From Mesorhizobium sp. (GTDB taxonomy: Bacteria > Pseudomonadota > Alphaproteobacteria > Rhizobiales > Rhizobiaceae): 64,000 bases of DNA. The notes under the pieces are model-generated. The model saw nothing but the letters and a program-made list of their open reading frames with translations. It did no database searches and had not been told where the DNA came from. This document shows, piece after piece, positions 17,941 through 29,241 of this stretch (its first letter is position 1; every line of letters starts with the position of its first letter). The stretch is from the NCBI GenBank assembly GCA_004017535.1, contig SAJS01000003.1:248001-312000 (forward strand). Reading direction: 5' to 3'. The position numbers were made by a program, and so were the translations under genes.

Positions 17941-19338
17941 GTGAGCGCTGAAAAGACCAGAACCGAAACCGATACGTTCGGCCCCATCGAAGTGGCGGCC
18001 GACCGCTATTGGGGCGCGCAGGCGCAGCGCTCTCTGGGCAATTTCAAGATCGGCTGGGAAAAGCAGCCGGCTTCGATCGTGCGCGCGCTCGGCATCGTCA
18101 AGCGCGCCGCGGCCGAAGTGAACATGGAGATGAAGCGGCTCGATCCGGTGATCGGCAAGGCGATCGTCGAGGCCGCGCAGGAAGTCATCGACGGCAAGCT
18201 CAACGAGCATTTCCCGCTGGTTGTGTGGCAGACCGGCTCCGGCACGCAGTCCAACATGAACGCCAACGAAGTGATCTCGAACCGGGCGATCGAGATGCTC
18301 GGCGGCGTCATGGGCTCGAAGAAGCCGGTGCACCCGAACGACCACGTCAATATGAGCCAGTCGTCCAACGACACCTATCCGACGGCCATGCACATCGCCT
18401 GTGCCGAGCGGGTCGTCCACCACCTGATCCCTGCCCTGCATCATCTGCACAAGGCGCTCGACGCCAAGGCCCGCGCCTTCAACCACATCATCAAGATCGG
18501 CCGCACGCACACGCAGGACGCCACGCCGCTGACGCTTGGCCAGGAATTTTCCGGCTATGCCGCGCAGGTCGCCTCCTCGATCAAGCGCATCGAGCAGACG
18601 CTGCCCGGCCTGCAGGAACTGGCGCAAGGCGGCACCGCCGTCGGCACCGGCCTAAACGCGCCGGTCGGCTTCGCGGAAAAGGTGGCTGACCGTATCGCCG
18701 CCATCACCGGCATTGCCTTCGTGACCGCGCCGAACAAGTTCGAGGCGCTCGCGGCGCATGATTCCATGGTGTTCTCGCATGGCGCGATCAATGCGGCGGC
18801 CGCGGCGCTGTTCAAGATCGCCAACGACATCCGCCTGCTCGGCTCCGGCCCGCGCTCGGGTCTCGGCGAGCTGTCGCTGCCGGAGAACGAGCCGGGCTCC
18901 TCGATCATGCCGGGCAAGGTCAACCCGACCCAGTGCGAGGCGTTGACGCAGGTCTGCGTGCAGGTGTTCGGCAACAATGCGGCGCTCACCTTCGCCGGCA
19001 GCCAGGGCCATTTCGAGCTCAATGTCTACAACCCGCTGATGGCCTACAACTTCCTGCAGTCGGTTCAACTGCTGGCCGACGCTTCCGTGTCCTTCACCGA
19101 CAATTGCGTGGTCGGCATCGAGGCGCGCGAGGACAACATCAAGGCGGCGCTCGAGCGCTCGCTGATGCTGGTCACGGCGCTGGCGCCGACCATCGGCTAC
19201 GACAACGCCGCCAAGATCGCCAAGACCGCACACAAGAACGGCACGACCTTGCGCGAGGAGGCTTTGGCCACGGGGCTGGTCAGCGAGGCCGACTATGATC
19301 GGCTGGTGCGGCCGGAGGACATGACGCACCCGGGGTAG
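17941..19338 (+). CDS. fumC: Fumarate hydratase class II
   Basis: A 465-residue full-length class II fumarase that interconverts fumarate and malate in the TCA cycle. Present are the [15 protein letters not shown] substrate segment near residue 100, [13 protein letters not shown] near 140, [16 protein letters not shown] near 185 and the family signature [11 protein letters not shown] near 319. GTG 17941 follows GGAGAG by six bases. It is followed by repeat A copy 2. Confidence 0.96.
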   Translation: MSAEKTRTETDTFGPIEVAADRYWGAQAQRSLGNFKIGWEKQPASIVRALGIVKRAAAEVNMEMKRLDPVIGKAIVEAAQEVIDGKLNEHFPLVVWQTGSGTQSNMNANEVISNRAIEMLGGVMGSKKPVHPNDHVNMSQSSNDTYPTAMHIACAERVVHHLIPALHHLHKALDAKARAFNHIIKIGRTHTQDATPLTLGQEFSGYAAQVASSIKRIEQTLPGLQELAQGGTAVGTGLNAPVGFAEKVADRIAAITGIAFVTAPNKFEALAAHDSMVFSHGAINAAAAALFKIANDIRLLGSGPRSGLGELSLPENEPGSSIMPGKVNPTQCEALTQVCVQVFGNNAALTFAGSQGHFELNVYNPLMAYNFLQSVQLLADASVSFTDNCVVGIEAREDNIKAALERSLMLVTALAPTIGYDNAAKIAKTAHKNGTTLREEALATGLVSEADYDRLVRPEDMTHPG

Positions 19339-19388
19339 TTTTGCGACGCGGAGCGAGGCTGTTACAGGCTGCCGCGGCCTCGCGAGGT

Positions 19389-19570
19389 TATCATTCCAGG
19401 GCGAAGCAGGAGCGAAGCTCCGTGGCGGAGACCCTGGAATCCATGCCGCAACTTCGGGCATGGAGCACAGCGAAGCAGATCCTCCACCGTTTGCGGCTGC
19501 TTTGAGGTCACGGCAAGCATCCTCGGGTCTGCGCCGCCTCCCTTCGCTCCTTGCTCCGCCGTGGATGACG
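19389..19570. repeat. Palindromic repeat family A, copy 2
   Basis: Inverted arms again carry the CTTCGCTCCTTGCTCCGCC core on the right (about 19538-19560) and a diverged GGCGAAGCAGGAGCGAAGC arm on the left (about 19400). CCATGCCG and CGGCA sub-repeats lie inside. The rest of the 19339-19808 gap holds only an AT-richer stretch before the DoxX gene; no gene is seen. Confidence 0.75.
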
Positions 19571-19808
19571 ACGTGACGAGCGTCTCGGCAAACCTCCGAA
19601 GCGAGCGCTCGCAAACTTCGGACCGAGGGTCCCGTTTTGCGGCAGCAGAATTTACCGGGATAGCCCATTTCGCGACACGATTTTCGCGCGCGGCCGCCAA
19701 TTCCGAAAACATATATCCTGTGAACAATGTGTCGCCACATAGGCGGCTTTTTGTGAACAGTCTCCATCGTTTATCTGACGGGTCATTCAACCCGTTCGGA
19801 GAACCGCC

Positions 19809-20231
19809 ATGTCCATCAACTCTTCCGTCGCCGGCAACGGCGCAGCGTCCAACAGTTCCACCACGATCCTGCTCGGCCGCATCCTGCTTTCCGTCATCTT
19901 CCTGCTTTCCGGCTTCGGCAAGCTCACCGCCATTTCCGGCACCGCCGGCTATTTCGGCGCTCTGGGCCTGCCGGTGCCGACCGTAACCGCCGTCCTGGTC
20001 GGCCTGATCGAGCTGCTTGGCGGCCTTGCGATCCTCGTCGGCTTCCAGACCCGCGTCGTCGCCTGGGTGCTCGCCATCTTCACGATCGCCACCGGGCTGG
20101 TCGCCCACACCGGCTGGGCCGACCAGATGCAGATGATCCAGTTCCTCAAGAACCTCGCCATCACCGGAGGCTTCCTCCTGCTCGCCTCGTCCGGCGCCGG
20201 CGCCTATTCGATCGACGCCAAGCGCGGCTGA
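19809..20231 (+). CDS. DoxX family membrane protein
   Basis: A 140-residue protein with four hydrophobic segments. LLGRILLSVIFLLSGFGKL near residue 21 and the VGLIELLGGLAILVGFQTR block near 63 are the DoxX signature. DoxX proteins are linked to thiosulfate or redox metabolism in some bacteria, but most are unassigned. A close paralogue follows on the same strand. Confidence 0.85.
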   Translation: MSINSSVAGNGAASNSSTTILLGRILLSVIFLLSGFGKLTAISGTAGYFGALGLPVPTVTAVLVGLIELLGGLAILVGFQTRVVAWVLAIFTIATGLVAHTGWADQMQMIQFLKNLAITGGFLLLASSGAGAYSIDAKRG

Positions 20232-20283
20232 TCCTTCTTTCCTCCCAAGCCCAAACTCAAAAGCGGCGCGGAATTTTCCGTGC

Positions 20284-20314
20284 AGCGGCGCGGAATTTTC
20301 CGCGCCGCTTTTTC
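20284..20314 (+). terminator. Rho-independent terminator between the DoxX genes
   Basis: AGCGGCGCGGAA and TTCCGCGCCGCT form a perfect 12-bp stem followed by TTTTTC. The left arm is also a direct copy of 20262-20280, so the stem arose from a short local duplication. Confidence 0.9.
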
Positions 20315-20370
20315 GTTGCAGGCGTAGACTGCGCCGCAGCCGCGTCGTGCACCGGCAAGGGAGGTGGCCA

Positions 20371-20793
20371 ATGTTTCGCAATGCGTTGCTTCTGGTCTCG
20401 CGGCTGCTTCTCGCCGCGCTTTTCGTGCCATCGGGCTTCCAGGCCCTCACCAACATCTCCGGCACGATCAATTATTTCGCCGGCCTCGGCCTGCCGCTGC
20501 CGACTTTAGCCGCCTGGGGCACCGGCTTGTTCGAATTGATTGCAGGGCTCTTGATCCTCATCGGTTTCCAGACCCGGATCGTGGCGCTTCTGCTTGCCGC
20601 CTTCTGTATCGTCGCGGGCTTCATCGGCCATTACGGCCAGGGCGGCGACGATGCCACGCTCGCCTTCCTTCACCAGCAGATGCTGATGAAGGACGTCGCC
20701 ATTGCCGGCGGCTTCCTGGCGCTCGCCATGGCCGGCGCAGGCGCATGGTCGGCTGACGGGCGCGACTTCGGGATCAGCGCCGAGGTGACCTGA
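20371..20793 (+). CDS. DoxX family membrane protein (paralogue)
   Basis: A 140-residue protein starting MFRNALLLVSRLLLAALFVP with the same four-helix plan and the FELIAGLLILIGFQTRIVAL block. It shares its core with the preceding gene and so looks like a tandem duplicate, but it sits behind a terminator and has its own ribosome site (GGGAGG). It is convergent with ppx. Confidence 0.85.
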   Translation: MFRNALLLVSRLLLAALFVPSGFQALTNISGTINYFAGLGLPLPTLAAWGTGLFELIAGLLILIGFQTRIVALLLAAFCIVAGFIGHYGQGGDDATLAFLHQQMLMKDVAIAGGFLALAMAGAGAWSADGRDFGISAEVT

Positions 20794-20818
20794 GCCAGCC
20801 CTATTCCACCGAAAGGTC

Positions 20819-22354
20819 CTATTTTACCGAGACGCTCGGACCGCCTTCGACCGCCAGCACAAGGCGCCGGTTGGTGATGCGGGCCAGTTGCGCCAGCCGT
20901 CCGGCGGGGCGCTCGCCATAAAGGTCGGAAAGCGAGGCTGGCAGCACCAGCGCCAGCGCGCCGTTGCCGCGGCTTTCCCATCTCAGCCGCGGCATGACGC
21001 CCGGCATCGCCGCCGTCAGCAGATAGACCACGCGCATCATCGCCGCCAGCACGCGGGCGCGTTCCAGAAGGCGCGGCGGCGCCAGCGCCTTGATCTCGGG
21101 CGCGATGCCGTCGTTGAAGATGCCATCATGGCGATAGGCGTTGGCCAGGGCCAGATAGGCGCGGCCGGGATGGTCGACGCCGATGAAGGAGGCATGCGCG
21201 ATGATGTTGAGCGATTGCCTGCCGCGATATTCTGGATGCGCTCGCCAGCCGATATCGGCGAGCAGGCAGGCGGCATGGCGGTAGCGCGTTTCGTCTTCCG
21301 TCTCGTCAATGCCGAAGGCCTTGAATGCCTTGCCGGTCCATTCGACAAGGTCATGCGCGTGGTGCACCGAGCGCGAGCGCAACAGCGCCAGTTCCTCGGC
21401 CGCCGAGATCAGCGGGTCAGCCTTCTGCTCCTCGGCGTCGAGCAGCGAATAGAGAAAGCCCTCGCGCACGCCTTGCGCCGAGACGATGATCTTCGAGGGC
21501 TGCATCGCCGCCATGATCTCCTGCAGCACGACGGCGCCGTAGGGCAGCAGCGAGCGGCGGTTCTTGGATACGCCTTCGATACCCCTCACCTTCTCGACCT
21601 CGCCCTTGGCCACCTGCCTGAGGAAGGTCTGCGCGCTGTCGGCCGAAATCTCGTAGTGATGCATGATGCCGAGCGGGTAATTTGTCATCTCCATGTGCAA
21701 CCTGGCAAGGTTTCGCCAGGTGCCGCCGACGGCATAAAAGACCCTGCCTTGCGCACCCTTGAGCAGCTTTGCCCGCGCCAGTTCCTGGCGCGCGATCTTC
21801 TGCGCCTGCACCAGCGAGTTCTTGGCCATGTCCTGCAGGCGCAGGCCGCCGAGCGGCAGCGTGATGCCGTCGCCGATCGCCTCTCGGTTGATGTCGATCA
21901 GCTCGAGGCTGCCGCCGCCGAGGTCACCGGCGATGCCGTTGGCCGGATGGAAACCGGAAATGACGCCAAGCGCCGAATAATAAGCTTCCTGGCGGCCGGT
22001 GAGCACGCGGATTTCGGTCTTCAGCACCTCCTCGGCGCGGTGGATGAAATCGGGGCCGTTGACCGCCTCGCGCGCGGCGGCGGTGGCCAGCACATAGATG
22101 TGCTCGGCACCCGCCTGATCCGACAGCGCGCGGAAGCGGCGGAACTCCTCCATCGAGCGCGTCACGGCTTCGGGATCGAGCTTGCCCGTCGAAACGATGC
22201 CGCGGCCGAGGCCGGCCAGCATCTTTTCGTTGAACAGCAGCGAGGGCGAGCGCGCCAGCCCTTCATAGACAACAAGGCGGATCGAGTTCGACCCTATGTC
22301 GATGATCGACAGCGGCCGCCGGTCCTGAAGCCGGCCCTGGGAAACTGCAATCAC
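20819..22354 (-). CDS. ppx: Exopolyphosphatase / Ppx-GppA phosphatase
   Basis: A 511-residue protein. The ASKHA-type phosphate loops are [16 protein letters not shown] near residues 17-32 and [13 protein letters not shown] near 145; a C-terminal HD-like region ([11 protein letters not shown], then [17 protein letters not shown]) follows. It removes terminal phosphate from polyphosphate. Its GTG start overlaps the ppk stop by four bases (GTGA), so synthesis and breakdown enzymes are co-translated, as in other proteobacteria. Confidence 0.93.
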   Translation of the reverse strand: MIAVSQGRLQDRRPLSIIDIGSNSIRLVVYEGLARSPSLLFNEKMLAGLGRGIVSTGKLDPEAVTRSMEEFRRFRALSDQAGAEHIYVLATAAAREAVNGPDFIHRAEEVLKTEIRVLTGRQEAYYSALGVISGFHPANGIAGDLGGGSLELIDINREAIGDGITLPLGGLRLQDMAKNSLVQAQKIARQELARAKLLKGAQGRVFYAVGGTWRNLARLHMEMTNYPLGIMHHYEISADSAQTFLRQVAKGEVEKVRGIEGVSKNRRSLLPYGAVVLQEIMAAMQPSKIIVSAQGVREGFLYSLLDAEEQKADPLISAAEELALLRSRSVHHAHDLVEWTGKAFKAFGIDETEDETRYRHAACLLADIGWRAHPEYRGRQSLNIIAHASFIGVDHPGRAYLALANAYRHDGIFNDGIAPEIKALAPPRLLERARVLAAMMRVVYLLTAAMPGVMPRLRWESRGNGALALVLPASLSDLYGERPAGRLAQLARITNRRLVLAVEGGPSVSVK

Positions 22355-24546
22355 GCGGCGCTGTTCTTCTTGCGGCGCTTGAACTGGGCGATGCGCTTGG
22401 GCGCATGCGATTTCAGCGCGTCACCCCGTCCGGAGAGGCTCGGATTGGTCATGAAATATTCCTGCGCGTTGAACGGTTCCTCGCCCTCCTCCAGCGCAAC
22501 GCGCCGGGAGGTGCCGTCAGCCAATACGTCGAAACTTTGCTGGTTGTCCATGATGTTGCCCAGCATGATCTGGCCAAGCACCTGTTCATGCACAGTTGGA
22601 TTGGTGATCGGCACCAGGGTCTCGACGCGGCGGTCGAGATTGCGCGGCATCATGTCGGCGGACGAGATGTAGACGATCGCCTCGTCCGACGGCAGGCCGT
22701 AGCCATTGCCGAAGCAGTAGATGCGGCTGTGCTCGAGGAAGCGGCCGACGATCGATTTCACCCTGATGTTTTCCGAAAGGCCCGGCACCTGCGGCCTCAG
22801 ACAGCAGATGCCGCGCACGACGAGGTCGATCTCGACCCCGGCGCGGCTGGCGTCGTAGAGCGCGTCGATGACGGTCGGATCGACTAGCGCGTTCATTTTC
22901 ATCCATATGCGCGCCGGCCGTCCTTCGCGGGCATGGACGACCTCCTCGGCGATGTGCTTCAGGATGCGGTTGCGCAGCGTGAAGGGCGACACGGCAAGGC
23001 GCATCTCCTCCGCCGGTTCGGCATAGCCGGTGATGAAGTTGAAGATCTGCGCGACATCGCGCGCGATCGTCGGATCGGTGGTGAAGAAGGACAGGTCGGT
23101 GTAGATGCGGGCGGTGACCGGGTGGTAGTTGCCGGTGCCGAGATGGACGTAGTTGCGCAGCCGGCCGTCCTCGCGGCGCACGATCAAGGACATCTTGGCG
23201 TGGGTTTTCAGCTCCAGGAAGCCGAACACGACCTGGACGCCGGCGCGTTCGAGGTCACGCGCCCAGCGGATATTGGCCTCCTCGTCGAAGCGCGCCTTGA
23301 GCTCGACCAGCGCAGTCACCGACTTGCCGGCCTCGGCGGCGTCGATCAGCGCGCGCACGATCGGGCTGTCGTTCGAAGTACGGTAGAGCGTCTGCTTGAT
23401 CGCCACCACCTCCGGGTCGGCGGCGGCCTGGCGCAGGAACTGCACCACCACGTCGAAGGATTCATAAGGGTGGTGGACGATGATGTCCTTCTCGCGGATG
23501 GCGGCCAGACAGTCGCCGCCATGCTCGCGGATGCGCTCGGGGAAGCGCGGATTGTAGGGGGTGAACTTCAGGTCGTCGCGCGGAATGGCGACGATCTCGG
23601 AAATCTGGTTGAGAGCCAGCGGACCGGTGAGCACGCTGATGCGGCTCGCCGAGACGCCGAGCTCGCCGGCGACGAAGTCGCGCAATTCGGCCGGCATCAG
23701 CGTGTCGAATTCGATACGGATCACCGAACCGCGGCGCCGCCGCTTCAGCGCCGTCTCGAACAGGCGAACGAGGTCTTCCGATTCTTCCTCGACCTCGATA
23801 TCGCTGTCGCGGATGATGCGGAAAGTGCCCGAGCCCTTGACCTCATAGCCGGGGAACAGCTTGCCGATATAGAGGCCGACCGCCTCCTCCAGCGGGATGA
23901 AGCGCACATGGCGCTTGCGGTCCGGCAGGCGGATGAAACGCCTGAGCGCCACCGGCAGGCGCAAGAGCGCGCTCATCTCCTCGCCGTTCTTGCGATGGCG
24001 CAATTGCAAGGCGATGGAAAAGCCGAGATTGGGGATGAACGGAAACGGATGCGCCGGGTCGATCGACAGAGGCGTCAGCACCGGGAAGACCTGTTCCTGG
24101 AAATGCTCCTCCAGCCAGGTCTTCTCATCCTTGGTCAACGCGTCGCGGGTGATGCTTTCAATGCCTTCCTTGTTGAGCAGGGTCATCAGCGCCGAGAGGC
24201 TCTTCTGCTGGTCCTCCTGCAGGCGCTCGACCTCGCGCAGCAGCTGCTCGAGCTGCTGCTCGGGCGTGCGGCCGTCCGGGCTCTTCAGCGCGATCCCTTC
24301 GCGCACCTGACCGGCAAGGCCGGCAACGCGGACCATGAAAAACTCGTCGAGATTGGCGGCCGAGATCGACAGGAAGCGGACGCGTTCGAGCAGCGGATGA
24401 TGCTCGTTGAGCGACTCTTCCAGTACGCGGCGATTGAATTGCAGCCACGAGAATTCGCGGTTGACGAAACGGTCGGGATTGCCGCCGTCGGGGCTCGCCG
24501 CCTCGACGGTGATGAACTCGCTCTGCACCGGCTTCAGTTCGTTCAT
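22351..24546 (-). CDS. ppk: Polyphosphate kinase 1
   Basis: A 731-residue protein of normal PPK1 length. It has the N-domain [19 protein letters not shown], the [18 protein letters not shown] head, and the autophosphorylated histidine in [14 protein letters not shown] with the second phospholipase-D-like half after it. It makes polyphosphate from ATP reversibly. Start [10 protein letters not shown] at 24546 is chosen because the longer frame has an unrelated N-terminus. First gene of the ppk-ppx operon. Confidence 0.95.
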   Translation of the reverse strand: MNELKPVQSEFITVEAASPDGGNPDRFVNREFSWLQFNRRVLEESLNEHHPLLERVRFLSISAANLDEFFMVRVAGLAGQVREGIALKSPDGRTPEQQLEQLLREVERLQEDQQKSLSALMTLLNKEGIESITRDALTKDEKTWLEEHFQEQVFPVLTPLSIDPAHPFPFIPNLGFSIALQLRHRKNGEEMSALLRLPVALRRFIRLPDRKRHVRFIPLEEAVGLYIGKLFPGYEVKGSGTFRIIRDSDIEVEEESEDLVRLFETALKRRRRGSVIRIEFDTLMPAELRDFVAGELGVSASRISVLTGPLALNQISEIVAIPRDDLKFTPYNPRFPERIREHGGDCLAAIREKDIIVHHPYESFDVVVQFLRQAAADPEVVAIKQTLYRTSNDSPIVRALIDAAEAGKSVTALVELKARFDEEANIRWARDLERAGVQVVFGFLELKTHAKMSLIVRREDGRLRNYVHLGTGNYHPVTARIYTDLSFFTTDPTIARDVAQIFNFITGYAEPAEEMRLAVSPFTLRNRILKHIAEEVVHAREGRPARIWMKMNALVDPTVIDALYDASRAGVEIDLVVRGICCLRPQVPGLSENIRVKSIVGRFLEHSRIYCFGNGYGLPSDEAIVYISSADMMPRNLDRRVETLVPITNPTVHEQVLGQIMLGNIMDNQQSFDVLADGTSRRVALEEGEEPFNAQEYFMTNPSLSGRGDALKSHAPKRIAQFKRRKKNSAA

Positions 24547-24793
24547 GTTTCCCGCTCTGCCCGCAACCGTCCCTGGAGCGCCGCATCTTGCCGTCCGGCG
24601 ACGCTCTAACATCTCTTTGTGACGCATGATCGTCACGGAATCGCTCCGTGCCAGCCTCACGCGCTTAACCGGCTCAACTTATCCTCTGCCAGCCTTTTGC
24701 GACAGTTTGATTTCATCGATCTTGCAAACTGGCATGTTATGCTCCAGATGCAGGCGGGTCACACCCACTGGCCGAACCCAATTGGAGACGACG

Positions 24794-25039
24794 ATGGCAG
24801 GCGGTAGCATTCCCCATTTCCAGAACGACGCGGGCCATCCGGTCATCGAGATCGGCGTCAAGGAATTCATGTGCACCGGCGCCAATCCGCCTTTCGATCA
24901 CCCTCATGTGTTCCTCGACATGGGCGACGACAATGAAAAGGTCTGCCCCTACTGCTCGACGCTTTATCGCTATTCGCCGTCGCTGAAGGCGACGGAAACG
25001 CAGCCAGCCGGCTGCCTCTATGTCGACCAGGCCGCCTGA
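24794..25039 (+). CDS. Zinc-finger (CHCC) protein, NDUFS6-like
   Basis: An 81-residue protein. Cys in EFMCTGANPP, His in FDHPHVFLDMG and the pair CPYCSTLYRY form the CHCC zinc site of the NDUFS6-like family, which in alphaproteobacteria is associated with complex I. ATG 24794 follows GGAGACGACG. Seven bases separate its stop from the next start, so the FAD monooxygenase is likely co-transcribed. Confidence 0.85.
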   Translation: MAGGSIPHFQNDAGHPVIEIGVKEFMCTGANPPFDHPHVFLDMGDDNEKVCPYCSTLYRYSPSLKATETQPAGCLYVDQAA

Positions 25040-25046
25040 GCCGACG

Positions 25047-26282
25047 ATGATTGAAGCACGGTCCCGGCAAATCGTCATAGCCGGGGCCGGCATCGCCGGA
25101 CTGACGGCAGCACTTGCCTTCGCCGAGCGCGGCTCGCCAGTGAAATTGTTCGAGCAGGCCAAGCAGCTCCAAGCGGCCGGCTCCGGCCTCCAGCTGGCTC
25201 CCAACGCAACCCGCATTCTGCGCCGGCTTGGCATGCTCGACCGCCTGTTGCCCAACGCGGTCCGGCCCGAAGCGGTGGTGCTGAAGGATGCGAAAAGCCT
25301 GCGCGAGCTGGCCCGCGTACCGCTTGGACAGGCGGCCGAGCAGCGCTGGGGGGCACCCTATCTGGTGGCGCACCGCGCCGACCTGCAGGCGGCCCTGACA
25401 GAGGAAGTAGCTGATCGGCCCGATATCGAGCTCGTTACCGGCGCGCGGGTGACAGGCATCGCCGCCGACCAGCGAAGCGTGACCGCGACGGTCGAGGCCG
25501 ACGGCAAAACCATGTCGGTTGCAGCCGGCCTGTTGGTCGGAGCCGACGGCGTCTGGTCAACGGTTCGCGCGCAGCTTGCTGCCCAGGACTCGGCCTTCGC
25601 GAAAAGCCGCTTCTCGGGCCGACTTGCCTGGCGCGCCACCGTGGCGGTCGACAGCCCCGCCGGGCAGGCTTTTGCCGAGATCGGAGCGGCGGGCTGCGTC
25701 ACAACCTTCCTGCATCCCGGCTTCCATTTGGTCGCCTATCCGGTGAGCAAGGGCCGCACCGTCAATCTCGCCGCCTTCACCAGAGGCGAACGCATCGCGG
25801 AAGGCTGGTCGGGCCATGCCGACCCGGCCATCCTGTCCAATGCCATGCGTGGCACCGCAGCGACGCTCGCAAGGCTCGTCGCGCTGGCGGGGCCGTGGAT
25901 GGTGTTTCCAATGCACACTGTCCAACAACAGCGCTGGGCGGTCCCGCAAGGCATCGCGCTGATCGGCGACGCCGCGCATGCCATGACGCCGTTCGCAGCG
26001 CAGGGCGCCGCCATGGGTATCGAGGACGCCTCGATGCTCGCCAATCTGGTTGCCGATTTTCCCGGCGATCCGGCCCACAGCCTCGTCGTCTGGGAAAATC
26101 TCAGGCGGACGCGCGTCGAAAGGGTGCTCAAGCGCGGCGCGCTCAATCGGCTGACCTGGCATGCCTGGGGACCGGTGGCGGCTGCCCGCAACCTGGTGTT
26201 GGCGAAACGGCCGCCGGAAAGGCTCGCAGCCGATCTCGATTGGCTCTACGGCTGGGAGGAGCCTAAACTTGCGCGGCGGTAG
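25047..26282 (+). CDS. FAD-dependent aromatic-type monooxygenase
   Basis: A 411-residue class A flavoprotein. GAGIAGLTAA near residue 14 is the dinucleotide loop, LLVGADGVWS near 165 the DG motif and LIGDAAHAMTPFAAQGAAMG near 303 the FAD-ribityl motif. It resembles salicylate/6-hydroxynicotinate hydroxylases or ubiquinone-type hydroxylases; substrate unknown. ATG 25020 is an alternative start but would overlap the zinc-finger gene by 20 bases. Confidence 0.85.
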   Translation: MIEARSRQIVIAGAGIAGLTAALAFAERGSPVKLFEQAKQLQAAGSGLQLAPNATRILRRLGMLDRLLPNAVRPEAVVLKDAKSLRELARVPLGQAAEQRWGAPYLVAHRADLQAALTEEVADRPDIELVTGARVTGIAADQRSVTATVEADGKTMSVAAGLLVGADGVWSTVRAQLAAQDSAFAKSRFSGRLAWRATVAVDSPAGQAFAEIGAAGCVTTFLHPGFHLVAYPVSKGRTVNLAAFTRGERIAEGWSGHADPAILSNAMRGTAATLARLVALAGPWMVFPMHTVQQQRWAVPQGIALIGDAAHAMTPFAAQGAAMGIEDASMLANLVADFPGDPAHSLVVWENLRRTRVERVLKRGALNRLTWHAWGPVAAARNLVLAKRPPERLAADLDWLYGWEEPKLARR

Positions 26283-26314
26283 CGCACCTAAGCAAGGCCA
26301 TAAGGCCAGCCGAT

Positions 26315-26974
26315 TTAGTTGTACAATCTCAACGACCATCCGAGCGAAATCGGCAGAGGGTTCCACCAACCGGTGCGCAGACCTGCGGTGCGCAGTGCCG
26401 CCGCTGTCCAGGTGTTGCAACCGACCAGCGCGTTGAATTGGCCGTTGGCCTCATAGAAGCGGTCGTAGGTCGAGTAGCCGGCATTGTCGATGACAACAGG
26501 GCCGTTCCGGAAACTTGCAGCGATGTAGTCGAGGAGTGCCGAAAAATGCGCCTCGTCGATGTCGAAGCTGGCCACATCCGGATGGGGCTCCTTGACTGCT
26601 CCGGCAACATCGACATGCATCACCGAGGCATCGAGCGTCAGCGCCTTCAACACCGGCGCGGCTTTCAATTGCGACCATGTCGGCGTCTCCAGATAGAAGG
26701 CGCGGCCGCCCCAGCCGAAGACGATGTAGCGTGCATCCGAGGCATCCATCGGCAGACCGGCATCGGCCAGGAAGGCGAAGCGCCGGCGAATGCCGTCATC
26801 GAGAGGGACAGCGATGTCGGTGTGGATCGGGTTCTTCAGCACCAATATGCGCCGCGTCCCCTCGCCTTCGGCCATCGCCGCAGGCCATAGCGGGCGCGGC
26901 ACCAACGTGCCGAGCGCGGCGGCAAGAAGCACTGCTCCGACGAGCAGCGCCAGATATCGGAGGATTGTTCTCAT
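26315..26974 (-). CDS. DUF2459 / TIGR02117-type membrane-anchored protein
   Basis: A 219-residue protein with one N-terminal hydrophobic anchor (YLALLVGAVLLAAALGTL near residues 8-25). The rest carries VFGWGGRAFYLETPTW near 86 and NALVGCNTWTAAALRTAG near 180, both typical of DUF2459, a conserved family of unknown role. It ends convergent with the monooxygenase. Confidence 0.75.
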   Translation of the reverse strand: MRTILRYLALLVGAVLLAAALGTLVPRPLWPAAMAEGEGTRRILVLKNPIHTDIAVPLDDGIRRRFAFLADAGLPMDASDARYIVFGWGGRAFYLETPTWSQLKAAPVLKALTLDASVMHVDVAGAVKEPHPDVASFDIDEAHFSALLDYIAASFRNGPVVIDNAGYSTYDRFYEANGQFNALVGCNTWTAAALRTAGLRTGWWNPLPISLGWSLRLYN

Positions 26975-27058
26975 CGGACGCGGTAGGTCCGGACGAGAAA
27001 AAAGAAATCCGAAGCTTTCACCGGTGTTTCCGAGATAAGCCGAAGCCTTTCATGACTT

Positions 27059-27216
27059 CGTCATCCTCGGGCTTGACCCGAGGATCCATGCCGTGACCTT
27101 TGATGTAGAGCGCGGCGGAGCAGAATTCCGCAACCGTCGCAACGCGTTAGCGTCACGGCATGGATCCTAGGGTCTGCGCGCGTCGCTTCGCTCCTTGCTC
27201 CGCCCTAGGATGACGA
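27059..27216. repeat. Palindromic repeat family A, copy 3
   Basis: A 158-bp unit bounded by CGTCATCCT and AGGATGACG. GATCCATGCCGTGACC on the left pairs with its inverse on the right, and the right arm carries GCGTCGCTTCGCTCCTTGC as in copy 1. It fills the space between the DUF2459 gene and the end of aapP, and could act as a transcript end for the aap operon. Confidence 0.8.
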
Positions 27217-27257
27217 AGGCACGGGCACAAGCCACCTCCCAGGAAACTGTTCCCCAT

Positions 27258-28061
27258 TCAATGCAGGATCTGCGACAGGAACAGTTTCGTGCGCTCATGG
27301 CGCGGATGGTCGAAGAACTCGGCCGGGGTGTTCTGCTCGACGATCTGGCCCTGGTCCATGAAGATCACCCGGTTAGCGACCTTGCGGGCAAAGCCCATCT
27401 CGTGGGTGACGCACAGCATCGTCATGCCCTCTTCCGCCAGGCCCACCATCGTCTCCAGCACTTCCTTGATCATCTCGGGATCGAGCGCCGAGGTCGGCTC
27501 GTCGAACAGCATGATGCGCGGGTTCATGCACAGCGAGCGCGCGATCGCCACACGCTGCTGCTGGCCGCCGGAGAGCTGTCCCGGGTATTTGTTGGCCTGC
27601 TCCGGGATCTTGACGCGCTTGAGGAAATGCATGGCGATTTCCTCGGCCTGCTTCTTCGGCATCTTGCGCACCCAGATCGGCGCCAGCGTGCAGTTCTCGA
27701 GAATCGTCAGATGCGGGAACAGGTTGAAATGCTGGAACACCATGCCGACCTCGCGGCGGACCTCGTCAATCTTCTTCAGATCGTTGGTGAGCTCCTTGCC
27801 GTCGACGATGATCTTGCCCTTCTGGTGCTCTTCCAGCCGGTTGATGCAGCGGATCATGGTCGATTTGCCGGAGCCGGAGGGACCGCAAATGACGATGCGC
27901 TCGCCGCGCATCACCTTGAGGTTGATGTCCTTAAGGACATGGAACTCGCCATACCATTTGTGCATGCCGACGATGTCGATGGCGACATCGGTGGTCGAGA
28001 TGTGCATCTTCTTGGCATCGACCTTCAGGTCTTCCGCGCTGACCGCGTTTTCGGTGGACAT
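27258..28061 (-). CDS. aapP: General L-amino-acid ABC transporter ATPase
   Basis: A 267-residue ATPase that powers the AapQM permease. Walker [10 protein letters not shown], the Q-loop in [12 protein letters not shown], the signature LSGGQQQR, Walker B IMLFDEP and the H-loop VTHEMGFA are all present. Start MSTENAV at 28061 follows GGGGAAA; a TTG six bases upstream is possible. Last gene of aapJQMP; aapM ends 19 bases upstream. Confidence 0.95.
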   Translation of the reverse strand: MSTENAVSAEDLKVDAKKMHISTTDVAIDIVGMHKWYGEFHVLKDINLKVMRGERIVICGPSGSGKSTMIRCINRLEEHQKGKIIVDGKELTNDLKKIDEVRREVGMVFQHFNLFPHLTILENCTLAPIWVRKMPKKQAEEIAMHFLKRVKIPEQANKYPGQLSGGQQQRVAIARSLCMNPRIMLFDEPTSALDPEMIKEVLETMVGLAEEGMTMLCVTHEMGFARKVANRVIFMDQGQIVEQNTPAEFFDHPRHERTKLFLSQILH

Positions 28062-28079
28062 GGCCAATTTCCCCTTTTT

Positions 28080-29237
28080 TTATCTCTTATAACCGGTGTC
28101 GAGCCGGCGTTCGGTGTACATTGAATAGCGCGACATGCCGAAGCACAACAGCCAGAAAACAAAGGCGGCAAAGATCAGGCCGGACTTCGGGGTCTGCGGC
28201 GTCGCCCAGTTCGGGTCGGCGAAGTTCTGCTTCACCACGCCGAGCAGGTCGAACATCGAGATGATCAGGACCAGGCTGGTGTCCTTGAGCATGCCGATGA
28301 AGGTGTTGACGATACCTGGGATGACCAGCTTCAGCGCCTGCGGCAGCACGATCAGGCCCATCTTCTGCCAGTAGCCGAGACCGAGCGAATCGGCGCCTTC
28401 ATACTGGCCCTTCGGGATCGCCTGCAGGCCGCCGCGGATCACTTCCGCCATATAGGCGGCGGCAAACAGCGACACGCCGATCAGGGCCCGCAGGTATTTG
28501 TCGAAGCTGACGCCTTCCGGCAGGAACAGCGGCAGCATGACGCTGGCGAAGAATAGCACCGTGATCAGCGGAATGCCGCGCACCGTCTCGATGAAGACGA
28601 CGCATAGCCATTTGATGATCGGCATCTTCGAACGCCGACCGAGCGCCAGAACGATCCCCATCGGCAGCGACACGGCAATGCCGACGAAGGACAGGCTGAG
28701 CGTGACCAGCAGCCCGCCCCAACGCGGGGTCTCGACATGCGGCAGGCCGAACATGCCGCCGACCAGCAGGAAGAAGGCGACGATCGGCAGCGCCACGAAG
28801 AGCAGAAGCGCGTTCAACCCCTTGCGCGGCACGCGCGGGATCAGCATCGGCACCAGCAGCGCCACGAAAAGGATGGCCACCAGAATAGGCCGCCAGCGCT
28901 CCTCGATCGGATAGGTGCCGAACATGAACTGGCCGAACTTGGCGTTGACGAAGGCCCAGCAGGCGCCGGTCCAACCGTCGGGCTGGATGCCGCCTTGCGA
29001 AGCGGTCGTGCATACCGTGCGGTCCGGGCCGGTCCAAACGGCGTTGATGAAGGCCCAGTTGATGATTTGCGGCAAGACCCACACCACGATGGCGATGCCC
29101 AACACCGTGAGGATGGTATCGCCGACCGAACCGATCAGGTTCTTGCGCACCCACGCATAGGCGCCGCGTTCGGTAGGCGGGGCCGGCTGCGCCAGCGCCA
29201 TCTCGGTGCGCACCCAGGACATATCGTGTTCCTGCAT
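28080..29237 (-). CDS. aapM: General L-amino-acid ABC transporter permease
   Basis: A 385-residue inner-membrane permease. As usual for Aap permeases it has a long N-terminal region before the core. The EAA loop is [20 protein letters not shown] with downstream [16 protein letters not shown], which contacts the ATPase. It forms the membrane channel with AapQ and lies four bases after it. Confidence 0.95.
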   Translation of the reverse strand: MQEHDMSWVRTEMALAQPAPPTERGAYAWVRKNLIGSVGDTILTVLGIAIVVWVLPQIINWAFINAVWTGPDRTVCTTASQGGIQPDGWTGACWAFVNAKFGQFMFGTYPIEERWRPILVAILFVALLVPMLIPRVPRKGLNALLLFVALPIVAFFLLVGGMFGLPHVETPRWGGLLVTLSLSFVGIAVSLPMGIVLALGRRSKMPIIKWLCVVFIETVRGIPLITVLFFASVMLPLFLPEGVSFDKYLRALIGVSLFAAAYMAEVIRGGLQAIPKGQYEGADSLGLGYWQKMGLIVLPQALKLVIPGIVNTFIGMLKDTSLVLIISMFDLLGVVKQNFADPNWATPQTPKSGLIFAAFVFWLLCFGMSRYSMYTERRLDTGYKR

Positions 29238-29241
29238 GGCC

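Noticed and set aside
20262-20302. Tandem repeat locus between the DoxX genes
   Set aside because: Only two 19-base units; the second is explained by the terminator stem.
22933-24609. 558-codon plus-strand frame opposite to ppk
   Set aside because: Low-complexity Arg/Leu/Asp-rich product; ppk on the other strand is certain.
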